Below, one piece after another: positions 52,813 through 64,000 of a stretch of DNA of 64,000 nt. Position numbers and translations under genes: made by a program. The first letter of the stretch is position 1; each line of letters opens with the position of its first letter. The stretch is from positions 30,070,001 through 30,134,000 of the forward strand of contig CM075101.1 of assembly GCA_037576195.1 (NCBI GenBank). Reading direction: 5' to 3'. Below the pieces are notes generated by a model. It had not been told where the DNA came from, ran no database searches, and saw only the letters and a list, made by a program, of their open reading frames with translations. This stretch comes from Phytoseiulus persimilis (Eukaryota; Arthropoda; Arachnida; Mesostigmata; Phytoseiidae).

Positions 52813-53227
52813 TACCCTCACCAGAGGCTTGCGTTGAACAACTGAGGTTTCTATGAATGGGAGCCAGCAGCTATCCAATGTAGGCGAGGTGGGATCGGCC
52901 AAAGTCCGGACAGTAAGTCGGCAATGTGCACCGATGGATTGTAGAGATTAGTACAGCTGGTGTGATCTCGCAGGCTTCTTGGTAGGGAACTGGGTTGATG
53001 CAGGGCTGTAGAAGATGAACGGCCGAGTTCAAAGACGAACAGGAACGCACAAAAAACTACAACGTACAGTGCGTGGAGTCGATATCGCTTGCATTTCCGT
53101 GTTGTTGAGTTTCGAAAAGCATGGGCCGCGCATCAAATAACCACCGGATGAGATTGTCACTTGGTTCTGTGCCCTGTTCTCCATAGAAGCTTCACTAGCA
53201 TCAGCCAAGCTTCCGCATAGAGGAGAG

Positions 53228-53336
53228 GGTTTTCGGGACTTCGCATTTTCCGTGTTCCTGTTTTCCCGGATTTTGAGTTTCTAGAGCTTACGATTCTCGA
53301 ACTCTCGGAGTTCCGGTATTCCCGGTGCACCCGGCA
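53228..53336 (-). repeat. Degenerate ~9-bp minisatellite, right copy in inverted orientation
   Basis: On the minus strand it reads CCGGGTGCA, CCGGGAATA, CCGGAACTC, CGAGAGTTC and so on. It shares the words CCGGGAATACCG and GAAAATGCGA with the tract 0.4 kb to the left. Confidence 0.6.
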
Positions 53337-54720
53337 TGGCCTCCCTGCAGGAAACGTTTCCCACGTTATGAGACGGTTCTACGTTCTCTGCGACCCGTTA
53401 ATTGCCAACTGTCAGGAAGAGGACATAATTCTGCCGTGATGCTCTCGCTGAATGTTCACAGGATTTAACTCAAGCTTCCATCACTTCTATGATGAGTGAG
53501 GAATGGCATATAAGCGATCGATCCGATTTCATAGGACTCTCAAAGCATCAATCAGGTCACTGCTGATATGTTCCTCAGCGCGTGGCTTGGATTTCCTGGG
53601 ATGGAGTCCGTGGCAGTTTCAGCCATTTCGTCGTTGATGACGTGGGTTCCGAACCACTTCTCATTGTTGAATTGATTCGGTGTGGAATGGGGATGCTGAC
53701 TCCGACTGTTGAAGTGGTCGATAGGATAAATAAATGAAGATCGATGACACGAAGTCAATGATCTGGGAAGTTGTTGTCCCAGTTCTCCCGCCTCATCGCA
53801 GTGCTGAGTAACTCTCCAGGAGATTGACCCGACGGGGGCGGCTTTCTAGGTGCTGATCGAGATTGCCTTAATAGCTTTTTCTGAAACAACTCTCGGCTGC
53901 CAGCCGAGTACAAAGTCCTGAGGAGTTCTCACTCCGCTGCAAAGCCACAATGATTGATGAGCGTATCGCTCAGAAGACACAACCGACGAGATCTTTCCAG
54001 CGATTTCAGGCTAAGCTTTGTTTTTCCTTCGTACAGTTGCAGTTGCAACACGGTTCTCTGTGATCAAAGCTACCGATCGTCGTCGCCGAACCATCGTTTC
54101 GAAATCGGTGTTAAGGTCATCATCGATTGCCACGCCGAAGTCTCGAGGCACTTCCAACTCGACAAACAGTTTCGTGAACAAATCAGTTCACGGCACGGAT
54201 CGTGTTTGAAGGTTGCGCTGTTTCAGTCAGTCTTCGACCGCGTTGCCTCGTGGAATTCAGTGCCGAAGGAGACCTTGGAGGGAAGCATGGGAAATTTGAA
54301 GGATCTATGTCATCTCGAGGAGAATGCCGCTTACCTCGTAATCCACGAGCGGCGTTATTCCAATGAGTTGAACTAAGCTCCCTGGCTTTGCTTGAAATCT
54401 ACGAAGTTCCGGTGACTCCCGGCTCCACCTTGAGGTGTCAACACATTGCATCGAAACCGAAACCGACAACGTTGACAACGAGATCTTCAGCCGGTTCGTT
54501 TTGAATGGCGCTCCGCTCGGAGTCCGTGTGTTGTCGGCAGAGCTTGAACTCCGTCCAGGAAGTAGCGAGGGAGAGGTCCATGACACGGTTAGCGTGACTC
54601 GACGACGGGCCCCTTCCCCGGATGCAGGTCGCAGGTGCGCCTCATACCGACCGGAACGGTACGAAATGAAATAATCATTTATTCACCTGTTTCGTTACGA
54701 CCGCAATCAGTCACTTTGGA

Positions 54721-54770
54721 AATACCCCCCTTTCCCCCACCCCTACTCCCCACTTCCCCTTTCGCTTGCT
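54721..54770 (+). repeat. C-rich homopyrimidine tract
   Basis: About 45 nt made almost only of C and T, with five C runs of four or more. The complementary minus strand is therefore a run of G blocks. Confidence 0.7.
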
Positions 54771-55610
54771 CGAGAGAGTGGCGTGCTCTCGCGTGATGAT
54801 TCCTCACCCGTAGAATGCCGGAACACCGGACTACTTGCCCGCTTAACAATCGGTCCCTCAATAGTGCCACAGGCTATTGCGACTGACCCATCGCATTGCT
54901 GGGAGAGTCTGGCAATTTAATTTTCGAATCAATCACGTTCACCGACCGGCTGTTTTCATTTGAGCCGAGCCGTGATGGCGGATTTCATTGCAACGCGACC
55001 TGACTTCCATTCCGACCGATTCCAGGCGTGGTACGGACTTTCGGCTGCTCATTCGTTCCTCCTCGGATCGAGGTTGCGAACCGAATGGATATCCATACTG
55101 CGCCAGGCATGTAACGGAAACTTCCCTGAGGAGGATAATGTCCTCATGCCTTTTTGTTCCGTGTGAGACATGATACCGTCTTCGTCACGGAGCTCTCAGC
55201 TGGAAGAGAGGCGCTTCTGAAGGGAATAGAAAGAGACGCCTCCGAGTTGTTGGCGTCGTCGGGTCATCCACCGAGGGTTTCCTCAAGAACCTGGGACGTC
55301 GAATCGAGATCGCTCCTGGGGACAAACGATTGTCCGAGCTCCTCCTCCAAAGACTCTCAATAGAGATTCAAAGGAGCAACAGCGCGGCAGGTTGCGGGTC
55401 TCTTCCGACCGGACCGGATCTATCGGCATTGGTTAGCGTGCTCCTTACTTTTAGCTCCACACTGGCTGCTAACTATGATGAATAAAATCTCGCCTCCTCC
55501 CTCTGGGGATCAATGAGAAAAAAAAGAAGGAGTAAACATTACCCCACCGATTCCGCCGCATTTGTGTGTAAAAAAGACAATTTAAACTTGGATTTCCAAC
55601 CACAGAATCG

Positions 55611-55616
55611 TTTATT
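55611..55616 (-). terminator. Candidate poly(A) signal for the MAGUK gene
   Basis: AATAAA on the minus strand, about 1.06 kb past the MAGUK stop codon. It is the first exact hexamer I noticed downstream, so a 3' UTR of about 1.1 kb would be implied. A single hexamer is weak evidence; another AATAAA on the same strand lies near 54.68 kb. Confidence 0.35.
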
Positions 55617-56670
55617 TCAGTTTCGCGTACGAATCTCCTTGAGGAGTATAATATTCGTCCTCTCTCTAGTTCCGTCCAATTATTTCGATTCCTACTTCAT
55701 CGAGACCTGCCAAGATGTGATCTCTCATGAGCGCTCAGTTACTTTTCTCATCTCTCCTTGTGGAATTCGGTTGTCAAAAATGATTAGCTGCTGGGCTTGC
55801 AGAAAATAAGTCTCTTTATGTTACGATGACTGTAAATATTCGATGATGGCGTGTAAATGAATGTCATGCAAGTATATATATTACTCTCCTTAGATCCGCA
55901 CAATGAAGTATCTATTGAAGCGCCTCGGCGGGCGTATGTGTTCGACCGTTATGAAATGTGAAAGACAATCGGTTCGTGAGACGCTTCCTTTCGCAGCTCC
56001 TATCCGAGAAAATGTCGGCAGCATACGTAGCACGTTACGAGCAAGATACGTGACAGCACATCGACACTGGAGGTTAGGGAAGCTATCCCTCCACTGGTGC
56101 TCTGGGATTCGGAACTCTTGCGCTTGTATTCGCGATCCCGTTCTTCTGATCAATCCACATGACTCATTTTCCAAAATATCGACATGGTAGACTGAGACTC
56201 CCGAGCGAACCACGGCCGGCTTAACTGCGTCGTGAACAGCGAAGTCGTACTGATGACAGAAACGGCCAAGTAGGAGGGAATCGTGAGATGATGGAATGGA
56301 GAGGGTCAGGAGAGCTAGGACTCGCCAACGAAGAGTGTTCGAGCCGGAGGTTCCGTACAAATGCATGCACACCGATTTTCGACGCTAAACTGATTCCCAG
56401 AGTCACACACACGCACAGATTCTAACTTTGTATGGCAGCTTCATGCTATTTTATGGGATGCTCTTTATCGGATATTTGGACGCGAGAATCATCATGCGGC
56501 TGACGAGATTCCGTAGAAACGTGCGCGTCCGATGCGTGCAGCATGACATCAAAGCACCATTTGACACAACTGGATTCCTCACACTGGTGTCAATAATCCT
56601 TGAATGCCTCACGTCCGGGACAAAAGAGTGGATCGGCAGAGCCCCGGAAGATTCCAACTAGCAAGCTCAT

Positions 56671-59600
56671 CTAGAAAACCCACGACACGGGGACCCATTG
56701 GGGTTCAGTCCGTGTTTGCTCTATAAGGTCCTTCAGCTGATCGTAGGTCTTGTCGAACGCGTGGTTCACAATCGTTGCGTCGAAATGAGCGGCGAATTGT
56801 CGTTCGAGCCTCGCACTCTCATCAATGGTGCGCTTGAGATCCTCGTCCTGCAACAAGTTCAATAAACAGACATTAGTCGTTGTCGTACAGATTGATTGCG
56901 CAAGAGGACCAACGTGTTCGACTCGACACAGGCTCTCTGCTGGTCTGGCCGAATGAACAGAGACACTCTGCATTCCGCAACAGCGGAGAGCCACTGCATG
57001 GACTTCGAGAGCGTGGTCGACATGGACTGGTGGCACGGCATAAACTTGGATAATGTGAGCGGATCGGAGAGTTACATCGAACCGTCGACGCCGCAGATCG
57101 TAGAAGATATAGGAAACAAAATTAAATTCCGAAACCGATTCTCAATGCGGCTATGGACAGCTGACAGACAGGCTGGCAGGCGAGCGAGCGGACGAGCGGG
57201 CGGGCGGGCCGGCTCCAATTCGAAGTCGATTCAATACAGTTTTCTCAGCCCCCACAATATTTCGTCCCTGTTCCGCGGGCTCCGAGGGGAGAAAAGGAAA
57301 ACACTGGATTGTCTGCCGCGGCTCCCCTCTCTAGCGGTCTCCGTCGGCCGAGACGAGAGTTTCCCTCATTTCGCCAAAGGAATTGGACGTGGGAAGCGAG
57401 CAGCAATTTCAAATTCACCCACCCGTCTCCTTGAACAAAGAAAAGACTCCGCTGACACACTACCAGCGAACACTCAGATTAATTGTAGTACCGTCTGCGA
57501 TCACAGCTGAGACGGTGCTGCTGGCCGACGTTGCATCCGATCGACTCGCATAGGAAATGTGGTCGGGAATCGACGCTGATCACTGGGTTCGAGAAGAATC
57601 TAGAATGGGGTAATCGCCAAGGATACGTCGGACACATCCACTCCGTTCGACTACACCCACCGCATTCGGCTCTTGGAACTCCGGGGCAGAGAATGAACGG
57701 TCGTTGAGTTCGACGAGAGCCTCTGATTTCGCGAGGGAGGCTACGGGGAGCGGAAGGATGGAGTTCAGAGATGAAGGAGGCGACACATTGAGAGCGGACA
57801 AGAATCGAGGTGTTTTCTCAGAAACTACTCCTGCGTTAGCCAAGGGTACCCGGTTGGCTCTTCTGGGAGTTTCGTGGGACGTGAGAGACGGCAATCGAGG
57901 GCACCCTTTGAATTTATGATAATTCAATGCCTAATGAAGTCAGCGTTTCGCTCGTTCCAACAAATCAAACTAGAGCTGCACGCGTGCCTCAATGTCTCCG
58001 ATCCCGCGTTCTTTCCGCCGTTTCGGCGATGACTTCATTTCCGTTCGTTTCAGCCCGGAGCGGTCGAAGTGGAAGGATTGCGGAACAGATAGCTCAAGGA
58101 AAAGAGAGGGAATAGAAGAGATTCGGGACGCGACGAGGCAGCACCAATGAACGGGAGCCGAGAGGGACAGAACGCAATTTTGAAACGATTTCAACAATCT
58201 ATACAACTCTAATCTCGAGCTTATTTGTACGGAGACGTGGCTGGCATCCCGATGGAGTGTGAGAAAAACCTATCAATAATGAAGCTCCGAGCGAACGACC
58301 AACACTCGAACTGGCGGGCGAGTGCCCGATCGAGAGCTACGTGGGGAACAACGGAAAAACGTCGTTCCGCCAAATGAGAGGACAAGATTGAAACGAAGAG
58401 CTCCGACTCGAGGACCTCGGCTGAAACTCGTCAATGGGTCGACGCTGGGGATTCCTCAGAGAAAAGCTCTCGAATAGTTGGAGTCTTGAGATCTTCCTCG
58501 AACAATTGCTCCTGGAGCCCGACTGGGTGGGATTATTGCAATCGAAGATATGAATCTATGTGGAGGGAACAGTATGAGACGATCGGTTTCCAGCAGCCTC
58601 GTATGTGTCGCCAATGTCGTGCGAGATTTGTGAGCAGAAGGTTCGTTCTCTACTCAAGACTTAACGGAGCGGCGACTGCAAACAAGGCTGAGCGCCGGGA
58701 AAGTAATTCGAGAGATCACCGACTCGGATCGATTCCGAGATCAAACTTCGGAGGCTACGAGGACCCCATACCCAGCTCTCACTTTGCATTGTCCAGCCTG
58801 ATCCTCCCTTGTTCCCCTCCGCCCACGAAGCAGCCTTTCGCTTTTCCTTATTCCGCTACGATTGAGCGCGAACCTCGGCCATTCCGAACTTGAGTTTTGC
58901 AGCTGTTCTACCTGAAGCTCACTGAGTCCAGATTCGTCACAAATGGAACGAACCAGGACTCGCCTGCAGAGTCACATCCGGAAGTACATTCCCAAGGAGC
59001 GCCGGCATCCGAATACATGATGGTCATTCTTTGCGACGATTCAGGCTAGTTTCGATCAGCCGAGAATCGTGGACGACGGGACAGCTCAATGAGCCAATAG
59101 CTCCAACGAGAGAGCTCGGGAACTGCTCGCCACTCATTCCGTTACAGACTGAGATTAATCATCCAACTCACCTCTTGCAGTGATGCTAAGCTCTGGAGCG
59201 TGAGGGCCCGACGACTCTGACGACTCATGGCGCGATCGAACTGTAATGAGGAAGATCTGCATTATTCCGGCGGATAGACACAACGGCCAACAAGCACGAA
59301 ACGAACGACTGTGTTTCGCTTAGCGAACAGGTATGTGGTCGCTAACGACTGCGACGAATAGCTCGCTGCAATGATAATGACGACGATACTTCGATGAACG
59401 AAGTTTCCGAGCTCAGCATAAAAATCCCCTTAACAATACACCAACGAAAACTTATCGACCGCTTGAGGGAGCAACATCATCAGCCCCGTCGGGCGGTCGA
59501 GAATACCCATACTGAGATAATGGGTCAAAGCAGACTCACCGTCAGATTCAAATCGAGTCTTCCGTATTTGCTTCCGTAACGATTCCCGTCGTACAAACCC

Positions 59601-62600
59601 CGCAGCTCGGGCATTGGCGGAGCTGCGATGAACACCACGTACGACATGAACTCGGGGCTCTTCAGGATTTTGAGATACTGCGGAGAAATCAATTCTCTCT
59701 CAAACCAGATGAGGGAGTTGATGTCGCGCTGCGACGGTGCTGTACGTAGCAGATGGCGAAGAAGCACGAGCGTGCTCCTAACGGACATAGTTCTCGTTTC
59801 TGCATCACAGAAATCCCTGCCATTGATCTCAACTCATGGTTTCCACCCCGATTCCCAGTCGCCCTGAACCTACCTGTGGACTACAATCCAAGATGACCAT
59901 CTTGTCACGACTCATGATTTCCCGGATCGTATCCAGTTTGGTGCCGTAGAGATGTCCGCCGAATTCGCCCCACTCGAGGTACTTGTTATCAGCAATATCG
60001 GCCTCCATCTGCTCTCGACTGATGAAATGGTACACCTTACCGTCGATTTCATCCTCTCTGATGGGTCGTGACGTGTCTGAAATCCGAAATTTCCAATGAG
60101 TTCGGGACGGAAGCGGCGAATGTCACTTTTCCGTTTCACGTACATTGCGTCTTCCTGAATCTGAGGGCAGAATCTTAGCCGATCGCTACACCATGTTTTA
60201 AAGAGAGGGTTCAGATCATGAAGTTGGCCGGAGGGCTACGGAGCGTAAGTGGAGTCGACGTTTCGCCGCCGGAACCCCGCGGGTCGTTTTGCGCGTTGAC
60301 GTTTTGAAAAATCGGTGACCCCCGGGTCCCGAGCTTAGCGAGAATAGTGGAAGAAGCGGAGGAACTAAGAGGCCGAGAGCTCGATCGTCACCTACGTGTT
60401 TCGGAAACTTTGCCTCAGAGCGGATGATTGATTGCGCTCTCGACGGCGAGCAACATTGCTTCCAGTTTACAGTGCCGTGTCCCCGATAAATTGCCGATGC
60501 ATACGATTAGAGCGTTTTACACCAGCATTAGGGAGAAAAGTCGTTTGATGGGATCGAGCGACCGAGCGTCAAATCGATTCGGCATCACGCAACTCACGTG
60601 GTAGCGGAACTCCGAATAGGCCGGGATGTTCGTCTATCAGCTGGTTCCGAAGAGATCTCCTTCCCACGCCGCTGGCTCCCACCAGTACGAGCGTTTTCCT
60701 CTCGAAGGGCGGAACTTTGGTGACCTCTTCATAGAGTGCGAGTTCCGCTTTCTCGAATTCGTCAGCCAGTCTCGTTTCGTAGAAGGTTTTGCGTTTGTGC
60801 CTAGTGAGTTTGGTGCCGCACATCGCTGAAAATTAACGTGCTCGATTCGAGTCAGCCTTTCAGACCATACATATCCGCTCGTTCAACGATTCTGTTGCGG
60901 AATATTCCTTTTTCATAGGGAAAGCCGCATTTGATCCTCCGTGCGATCGTGTGGAACAGTCTATCATGTCGGGCCGAACGGAAGAAAATAAGCCAAGTGC
61001 CACAATTCGGAGCGTGACAAAATCGCGTGACATTCGCATTTGAAGGGAACCCGTGACGAGCCGTGAGGGGCGCCGGACACAGCGCGCGTGCCTCTGAATA
61101 CGTTCTGCCCGGACCCATAACATCCGAGTCCCTCAGTAAAAATGTAGACATCCAAGGGACGGCAGTGAAAAGAGGAAAGAAACTCGGTTTGGAGAAGGCG
61201 CGTTACCTTCGCGCAGTTTGCGAGATGGAATAAACTTTTTTGTCGAGGAATTGAATTTGAAGCCGAGCCTTCCGGGGCCATCTGGAAGCCCTGCTTATTC
61301 CCCGCAACGAGATATGTTCGGCCGAGTATTTTCAGATGGGGGTCGCCATTTTGGAAGGACGCCTGGTGCACTTACTTGTGGTTGTGGCGTAGTCGAATTC
61401 GGCCGGAACGAAAGCTCGGCGACGCTCTTCGAGCTCTTGAGATGGAATAAGTCCTGCATGGCCTCGGGTTCCCACTTTGCGTGCCTGCCACCAATTGGGG
61501 TCTTGCGTATTCAGAATTTGCAGAATATCCCCCATGTTGAAAGCCAGTCCGATGTCTTTGCATGGCAGCAGAGTGTCTTTGGACGGGTCATACGAGTACA
61601 GAGTCTTCACGAAGCTGTTGCTATGCATTGAGCTGTCGAGGGGCGACGGGATCACCTTGGAACGCAATTCAGAACGGTTCGATATGTTCGTCTCCAGGTG
61701 GTTCGCATGGTGGTCAAGAGTTCCATAGCTCTTGGTAGAGAGGCTCACCTTAAAAACGATCGATCCCGGCTTCGCTTTCCGCAATAATGTCTGAAGGTTC
61801 TCCGCCGTCGATGTTCTGACGTTGTTGACTTCAACAATCTTGTCACCCACGTGAAGCATGCCCTGCTTTTCGATGAGGCCTCCTGCCAGGATCCGAGCTA
61901 TTCGTAATCGACCGGTTTCTGGACAGACTTCCACGGTTATTCCCTGGAATGTATGGAGCCAATCAGGGGCGGAGCAGTGTTCCTCAGCTCCATTCCACGC
62001 CTTCCTCCTCGGAGTTCCGTATTGATGGGCAATCTGCGTTGGTCCGCAACCATGATTTCACAGTTGCGGCAACGATTCGCAACGAAACGAACGAACGATC
62101 TTTCGAAAGCTCGGAACCGTCACCTTAACGTCATATTCACTATGCTGCAGAGAACTCCGCGTCACTTTCGCTTCTATACGCCATGAAACCACAGAGTTCC
62201 TCTGCTTGATTCTGACGGAGCCGGCATCAGCAGTGCCTCTCAGCAGCCGAGCTCTATGCAAGATGAGCCCTAGTGGCCACCGCTCAGTTCCCGAGCGATT
62301 AGAGCCTCCCATGAATTTCCACACACAGCTTCCTCCCATCTTACAGGCTCATTGCTCTCAACAACAGAGGAGATCACGTTCTGAAGTGAACCGAACTTTC
62401 GGTGCTGTGACTCCCTGTGATCGTGACCCATAGTTGGAGAGAGTTTCCATGGAATCGCCGGATTCGTCATGCTCGATACATATCATTCGAAAAGAGCTCA
62501 TCCTTGCACTCTGAATGCGGAGAGCAATATGTAAAAGACTTATATTCCTGTATACGACAATTCTCAGTTTTACCGTCCCCTCATCGACTCTTGGGTTCCG

Positions 62601-63926
62601 AAAAAATATCCGATTGATTTAGGTTTGGCGTATTTGTATCCTCCGTTCCCTGCAAGACCCAAGCACACCGTTCACAGAAATATCGGAATTTTCGAAACGG
62701 CGAGAACTGATATGTCCTTGCAAATTCTGAGAGGAAAGAATGCCGCCAAGGTTTCTCAACGGCGAGGCTTTCTCGATATCGTCGTGAGATCGATGGAATA
62801 GTTTCGCGAGATTCCGTTACGAACCCGGCAATCCCTCTCCCGGTGCGCGTGGGTCCTAGACGACCCGACGAGCACAATACGAAAAAGGTCAATTCGATCG
62901 GCCATTTTTCTTTTTTGATTCGATAGTTGATAGAAAAAACGATAAAGTTCAAAGTCCGCGTTCAAATTGCAGCTCCGATAACTTCCTTGAACGGTTCGGA
63001 TTAGGCGGCATAGGCAAACCCACCTCTCGCCGAAGCCCCCAAGGACTTCAGGAAGATCCCTCCCGGGAACCATCATGCTCAGCGAGCCTGTAGCTCGTTC
63101 AGCTCGCTGTTGCAGGGAACGCAGGACGGGGACAGCCAAGAATGGGAGGAGATCGACAGATGATGAATAAGTACTCGGAATAGGGCTGACCGATCTATTT
63201 ATGAGAAGTCTGTATTCATAGATCTATCGCATTGCAGTTGGACGCAAGCTGCGACCGAAGCCTTCTGAAAATTTATGGGTTTCGTCTCGGGTAAATGTTT
63301 TATCGGGCGCCGTCTATGAGACCTCGCGTGGGTCAGTGTAATCCGACCCGGAATTTCTGTTTGACACAGCGAGGAGCGGTACAGTGGTCTTCAACGACCG
63401 TGGAAACGAAAGACGCTTAAAGAACTCATTTCGAGAATGCGTCAGGTTGAAACGGATAACCCTGTTCTCGGCTCAGAGAGCTGCAGGCGGGACATGCTAT
63501 ATCGAGGTTGGCCTATATTCCTTCGATAGCGAGGGTCCCAGACTCCTAGCATACTCTTCGGGAGCATCGACTTAGCGTGACTCGCAAGGGATTTCCTCCG
63601 GGAGAGTTCCAAGGATCAGCCCCAGACCTGGAAAATGTTCGCACACACGAACTTACGAGAGGCTCTCCGTCAACTTTGCGAACAACGACGACCTTCAGTG
63701 ACTTGTTTGCGAGCGAGTCTTGCGAAGTATCCTGTTCATCCTCCTCGTCCGAGCTGGATTCTCGCTGATTTTTCTCGAACGACTCATCCTCGGTTTCGGT
63801 AGCCGACTCTTCTACTTTTTCATCGTCTGCCTGCTTCCGTAGAGTCATCAGAGCCACTTGGTCGTGCGCGTCGAGCAGATTGTCTACGTGGGGTGAGCCG
63901 AGGATCTTCGCCAATTCTTGTGCTTC
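56671..63926 (-). CDS. vari: MAGUK p55-family scaffold protein (varicose / MPP2-MPP6 type), 5' end outside window
   Basis: Seven exons read in order on the minus strand: 63926-63657, 61943-61376, 60825-60598, 60076-59874, 59677-59540, 59241-59173 and 56847-56671 (stop TAG). All have AG/GT borders and matching phases (0, 1, 1, 0, 0, 0), giving about 550 residues. Exon 1 carries the end of an L27 domain (PHVDNLLDAHDQVA), an acidic linker and the start of a PDZ domain (LKVVVVRKVDGEPL). Exon 2 finishes the PDZ (RIARILAGGLIEKQG, LHVGDKIVEVN) and holds an SH3 domain (DPNWWQARKVG, AGLIPSQELEERRRAF). Exons 3-7 encode the HOOK and guanylate-kinase domain: GASGVGRRSLRNQLI in place of a working P-loop, then EADIADNKYLEWGEF, LYGTK and YVVFIAAP. 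The C-terminus TEPQWVPVSWVF closely matches MPP2/MPP6. In this family the protein organises cell junctions (septate junctions in flies) through L27, PDZ and pseudo-kinase contacts. Family assignment is near certain; the varicose/MPP2-6 subfamily is likely (MPP7-type is the alternative). N-terminal exons lie beyond 64000. Confidence 0.92.
56848..59172 (-). other. Last intron of the MAGUK gene (2.3 kb)
   Basis: It lies between the 69-nt exon and the terminal exon, with GTGAGT at the donor and TTGCAG at the acceptor. It contains a GC-rich tetranucleotide tract (57.16-57.21 kb). A chance 204-codon plus-strand frame starts inside the last exon and runs into this intron; it has no domain I recognise. 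No nested gene is seen. Confidence 0.8.
57164..57213 (+). repeat. GACA/GCGA/GCGG tetranucleotide tract in a MAGUK intron
   Basis: Degenerate tetranucleotide run (ACAGACAGGCTGGCAGG, GCGAGCGAGCGG, GGGCGGGCGGGC) inside the last MAGUK intron. It is similar in style to the tract at 29.9 kb. Confidence 0.7.
61944..63656 (-). other. MAGUK intron splitting the PDZ domain (1.7 kb)
   Basis: The donor is CTC|GTAAGT after the residues GEPL and the acceptor is ATTCCAG before GITVEVC, so the intron interrupts the PDZ carboxylate-binding-loop region in phase 0. I see no exon, repeat or RNA gene in it. Confidence 0.8.
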
Positions 63927-64000
63927 CTGAAACGGAGCTTAGTGACAGGGCGTTCCGATTCGAAAAGTTTCAGCGTCGTTCCTCAGATATTCAGAAAAGT

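Larger units (their letters stand above)
48019..56670. other. No supported gene; includes the likely MAGUK 3' UTR and upstream region of the acidic-tail gene
   Basis: The part from 56670 to about 55.6 kb probably is 3' UTR. The remainder holds the inverted minisatellite pair (52.7 and 53.3 kb), the pyrimidine tract at 54.72 kb and a TAAT-rich patch near 50.4 kb. A 195-codon plus-strand frame (48801-49388) and open frames at 53.95-55.36 kb show no domain. Confidence 0.45.

Noticed and set aside
53954-55363. Series of plus-strand open frames followed by AATAAA near 55.48 kb, suggesting a plus-strand gene
   Set aside because: I could not link the frames by introns with compatible phases and acceptable splice sites, and a minus-strand donor (GAG|GTAAGC near 54.33 kb) argues equally for the other strand.
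56896-57510. 204-codon plus-strand frame over the start of the last MAGUK exon and its preceding intron
   Set aside because: It overlaps the real exon on the opposite strand at its beginning, and then runs through a tetranucleotide repeat; no domain.

Overview
The window looks like nuclear DNA of a compact-genome arthropod. Its base composition is near 50% G+C, its genes are split by GT-AG introns, and one gene has the domain order of the animal Veli-associated MAGUK (p55/MPP) family. A mite is a reasonable guess from base composition and exon style, but nothing here fixes the species. No tRNA, rRNA, CRISPR array, bacterial operon or intact transposon was found. Many open frames of 60-250 codons lie on both strands. 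Their number is about what chance gives at this base composition, so length alone was not taken as evidence of coding.

Three genes are supported, all on the minus strand. From right to left they are: (1) a varicose/MPP2-MPP6-type scaffold gene (56.67-63.93 kb). Seven exons are visible, carrying the end of an L27 domain, a PDZ domain, an SH3 domain, a HOOK linker and a catalytically degenerate guanylate-kinase domain up to the stop. Its first exons lie beyond the right edge. (2) A three-exon gene for a 169-residue two-pass membrane protein with a strongly acidic cytoplasmic-type tail (45.1-48.0 kb), followed by an AATAAA signal. (3) A four-exon gene for a 177-residue single-pass membrane protein with a proline- and serine/asparagine-rich tail and a 30-nt microexon (22.3-23.6 kb). 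Neither small membrane protein is one I can place in a named family.

Weaker candidates, also on the minus strand, are a pair of phase-compatible exons at 41.8-42.7 kb, a signal-peptide-like first exon at 17.62-17.75 kb, and an open frame with a C-terminal hydrophobic segment at 7.1-7.5 kb. The rest (most of 1-22 kb, 24-41 kb and 48-56 kb) shows no recognisable gene. It holds simple repeats, a 30-base poly-G run, a 16-bp triplicate, a pair of degenerate 9-bp minisatellites in inverted orientation (52.7 and 53.3 kb), and one possible DNA-transposon end (39.8 kb).

Functionally, the MAGUK is a cell-junction scaffold. The single-pass protein ends in a hydrophobic-x-hydrophobic tripeptide of the kind some PDZ domains bind, but a link between the two is speculation.
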